Source: Gallionella sp.
GTDB taxonomy: Bacteria > Pseudomonadota > Gammaproteobacteria > Burkholderiales > Gallionellaceae
NCBI GenBank assembly: GCA_028687335.1
Contig: JAQUAI010000002.1
Span: forward strand, 62,001-126,000
Length of the DNA stretch: 64,000 nt
Reading direction: 5' to 3'
The notes under the pieces were generated by a model that was given only the letters and a program-made list of their open reading frames with translations, had not been told where the DNA came from and searched no databases. Every line of letters begins with the position of its first letter. Positions within the stretch are counted from its first letter, which is position 1. The position numbers were made by a program, and so were the translations under genes. Of the stretch, positions 62,750-64,000 are shown piece by piece.

Positions 62750-62769
62750 GGGGTGATGCCGGAAAAATT

Positions 62770-62782
62770 GGCGCGAATTATA
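62770..62782 (-). promoter_or_regulatory. Predicted promoter -10 of the RNB gene
   Basis: On the minus strand TGG-TATAAT (extended -10) followed by T and CGCGCC, hexamer at 62777-62782. Confidence 0.55.
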
Positions 62783-62816
62783 CCAGTGCAACACGTTTCT
62801 TTCTGGTACGCAGGCA

Positions 62817-62844
62817 ACAAAAAAGCCGACTCGCGTCGGCTTTT
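62817..62844 (-). terminator. Terminator of the downstream cytochrome c gene
   Basis: AAAAGCCGAC / GTCGGCTTTT stem with a 4-base loop and a T-rich minus-strand tail. Its core is identical to the terminator of the upstream cytochrome gene. Confidence 0.85.
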
Positions 62845-62861
62845 GGTGGGACTGTTAGTAC

Positions 62862-63200
62862 TTATTTTTGTTCCAAAATCCAAGCAACGAGGGTGTTGAT
62901 TGATTCGTCGCTGACGGACTTCGATGCCGCTGGCATTGCCATGGAACCGAAGGAGCCCGAGCCGCCCTTGCGAACTTTTTCAGCCAGCTTGGTTGGCGCT
63001 TCTTTGTCATCTTTATATTTTGCAGCAATATCTTTCAATGCTGGGCCGATAACTTTTTTATCGACAGCGTGGCATGTAGTGCAATTGCTTTTCTTAAACA
63101 AAGCTGCGGCATCGTTGGTCGTGTCGGTAGCGTCGGCAGCGAGCACGGAGCAAGAGATAGAAAACGCCGCAGAGGCCGCGATCAGGCGAAAAAATTTCAT
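62862..63200 (-). CDS. Small class I cytochrome c (copy 2)
   Basis: A 112-residue periplasmic monoheme cytochrome. Signal peptide ends near VLAADA. The heme site is CTTCH near residues 40-44 and the axial Met is in GSMAMPAASKSVSDESINTLVAWILEQK. It belongs to the c-551/c-552 group that carries electrons to terminal oxidases or nitrite reductase. It is clearly a paralogue of the next gene upstream (shared VGPALKDIAAKYK-type core and the same C-terminal helix). Confidence 0.93.
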   Translation of the reverse strand: MKFFRLIAASAAFSISCSVLAADATDTTNDAAALFKKSNCTTCHAVDKKVIGPALKDIAAKYKDDKEAPTKLAEKVRKGGSGSFGSMAMPAASKSVSDESINTLVAWILEQK

Positions 63201-63241
63201 AATAGTTTCCTTGTGATTAACTGAGTATTGCGTTGCGCTAT

Positions 63242-63257
63242 CCCGATGTTCATCGGG
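63242..63257 (-). other. 5' leader hairpin of cytochrome copy 2
   Basis: CCCGATG and CATCGGG form a short perfect stem about 42 bases before the start codon. With a two-base centre it must open slightly to fold. It may stabilise the mRNA or mark a regulatory site. Confidence 0.35.
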
Positions 63258-63344
63258 GTATAAAACGGAGAGTTCATTGCAAACGCAAGGACATTGACCT
63301 GAGTGATTGATGCTTGGTTCCGTGCGCGTACAAAAAATATAGGC

Positions 63345-63378
63345 AATAAAAAAGCCGACTCGCGTCGGCTTTTTTATT
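63345..63378 (-). terminator. Terminator of the upstream cytochrome c gene
   Basis: Fifteen-base perfect arms (AATAAAAAAGCCGAC and complement) around TCGC, with T runs in both directions. It sits right after the stop of the first cytochrome gene. Confidence 0.9.
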
Positions 63379-63392
63379 GAACTGTGCCAGGT

Positions 63393-63713
63393 TTACTTCT
63401 GGCTCAAAATCCAAGTGACTACAGTCTTGATCGAATCGTCGCTGACCGATTTCGCGGTGGCTGGCATCGGCATCGTGCCGAACGAACCGGAGCCGCCGCT
63501 GCGGACTTTGGCTTCCAGCTTGGCTTGTGCGCCTGCATCAGCTTTGTATTTGGCTGCGATGTCCTTCAGTGCAGGGCCGACAGATTTGCGATCCAGCACA
63601 TGGCAAGTGCCGCAATTGGCTTTCTTGAATGCGGCTGCGCCGTCTTCGGATGCGAATGCGGTGGAAGAAACGACCAGTGCTGCGGTTAGTGCGATCAGAG
63701 TACGAACTTTCAT
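63393..63713 (-). CDS. Small class I cytochrome c (copy 1)
   Basis: A 106-residue periplasmic monoheme cytochrome c. The signal peptide ends near STAFA, the heme site is CGTCH (residues about 34-38), and the axial Met is in GTMPMPATAKSVSDDSIKTVVTWILSQK. It has an FNR-type site about 67 bases upstream, suggesting induction at low oxygen. Copy 2 lies 192 bases downstream with its own leader and terminator. Confidence 0.93.
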   Translation of the reverse strand: MKVRTLIALTAALVVSSTAFASEDGAAAFKKANCGTCHVLDRKSVGPALKDIAAKYKADAGAQAKLEAKVRSGGSGSFGTMPMPATAKSVSDDSIKTVVTWILSQK

Positions 63714-63747
63714 GGTTTTCTCCTTGAGTTAAAAATGCTGCGGTGAT

Positions 63748-63787
63748 GCTATACCGGTTAAATTTTCCGCAATTTGACTTAAATCAA
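63748..63787 (-). promoter_or_regulatory. FNR/ANR-type site and -10 upstream of cytochrome copy 1
   Basis: TTGAC TTAA ATCAA at 63774-63787 matches nine of ten conserved bases of the FNR box TTGAT-N4-ATCAA. A TATAGC -10 lies at 63748-63753 on the minus strand, placing the box centre about 40 bases before the predicted start, the class II activator position. Confidence 0.65.
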
Positions 63788-63907
63788 ATGCGGCATGCGG
63801 CGATTCAGACTGCCATTCTTTCAGCGAGTTCAACTAATGCCGAGCGCGCAACTGCGATTAGGGTTCTTATTCTGCCGTGATTACGATCTCATTGCACTGT
63901 TTAACAG

Positions 63908-64000
63908 TTACACGACTCCCGCATGGGCGGCTTGCTCGTCTGCGAAATAACTTGAACGTACCATCGGGCCGCTCGCAGCATGGCTGAATCCCATTTCTTT
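63908..64000 (-). CDS. lipA: Lipoyl synthase LipA, C-terminal end
   Basis: The last 30 codons of a gene that runs out of the window. The minus strand reads KEMGFSHAASGPMVRSSYFADEQ and a short tail, the characteristic C-terminus of LipA. This is the radical SAM enzyme that inserts sulfur into octanoyl groups. The SAM and cluster motifs lie outside the window. Confidence 0.9.
   Translation of the reverse strand, partial: KEMGFSHAASGPMVRSSYFADEQAAHAGVV

Noticed and set aside
63285-63320. Second FNR-like site before cytochrome copy 2 (TTGACCTGAGTGAT)
   Set aside because: The right half-site does not match; only the left half is good.

Overview
The window is a dense, ordinary-looking chromosomal segment of a betaproteobacterium, most likely in the Nitrosomonadales/Gallionellaceae-Sideroxydans neighbourhood. 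This is inferred from gene order (argJ - DUF815 ATPase - mutT/thiE - yacG - zapD - coaE - pilD - pilC; gmk - yicC - PP2C - rph - rdgB - hemW; zapB/zapA - 6S RNA), protein flavour, and two small periplasmic c-type cytochromes. It was not confirmed by any search. About 60 protein genes, one tRNA, a 6S RNA and a cobalamin riboswitch are supported. No prophage, insertion sequence or CRISPR array is visible.

Layout. 1-6.1 kb: end of argJ, an AAA ATPase, a Nudix-ThiE fusion, then the converging yacG-zapD-coaE-pilD-pilC operon. 6.1-12.1 kb: a CorC-type transporter, lgt, spoT, rpoZ, gmk and yicC. 12.2-16.9 kb: PP2C phosphatase, a small membrane protein, rph, rdgB, an unusual lipoprotein, hemW. 16.9-22 kb: trmB, thiG, thiS, tRNA-Gly(CCC), an MFS transporter and a relA that stops before its ACT domain. 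22-30.5 kb: a split tryptophan locus (trpD, trpG, then an MCP and a flavoprotein, then trpE with a leader peptide), gph, a lipoprotein, rpe. 30.7-35.9 kb: a response regulator, a tiny ORF and a CHASE2 histidine kinase, a TSUP permease, an EVE protein, 6S RNA, zapA and zapB. 36-41.3 kb: cobalamin riboswitch, btuB, a btuM-like transporter, msbA, peroxiredoxin. 41.3-49.3 kb: a GAF/HD-GYP/hemerythrin protein, a sodium:solute symporter, phoB-phoR behind a Pho box, and a GGDEF-EAL protein. 49.3-56.4 kb: an atypical-PilZ candidate, cyaY, lptM, lysA, a histone H1-like protein, mgtE, mtgA, aroE. 56.4-60 kb: a zinc-type uptake island without its ATPase. 60-64 kb: tonB-like gene, an RNB exonuclease, two tandem cytochrome c genes and the end of lipA.

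How the parts work together. Two (p)ppGpp enzymes, rpoZ and 6S RNA make the window rich in global transcription control. Many predicted promoters share a -10 hexamer followed after one base by CGCGCC, a GC-rich discriminator of the type linked to stringent control. Three proteins handle or may bind cyclic di-GMP. Vitamin B12 import is a compact riboswitch-btuB-btuM unit. Phosphate sensing is phoB-phoR.

The most interesting local signals are: a 13-codon trp leader with two Trp codons whose end forms one arm of a hairpin before trpE; a lipoprotein that looks like fused PilN/PilP-type domains between rdgB and hemW; a 44-codon ORF with a strong ribosome binding site wedged between a response regulator and its CHASE2 kinase; the ACT-less RelA; and the shared promoter signature.
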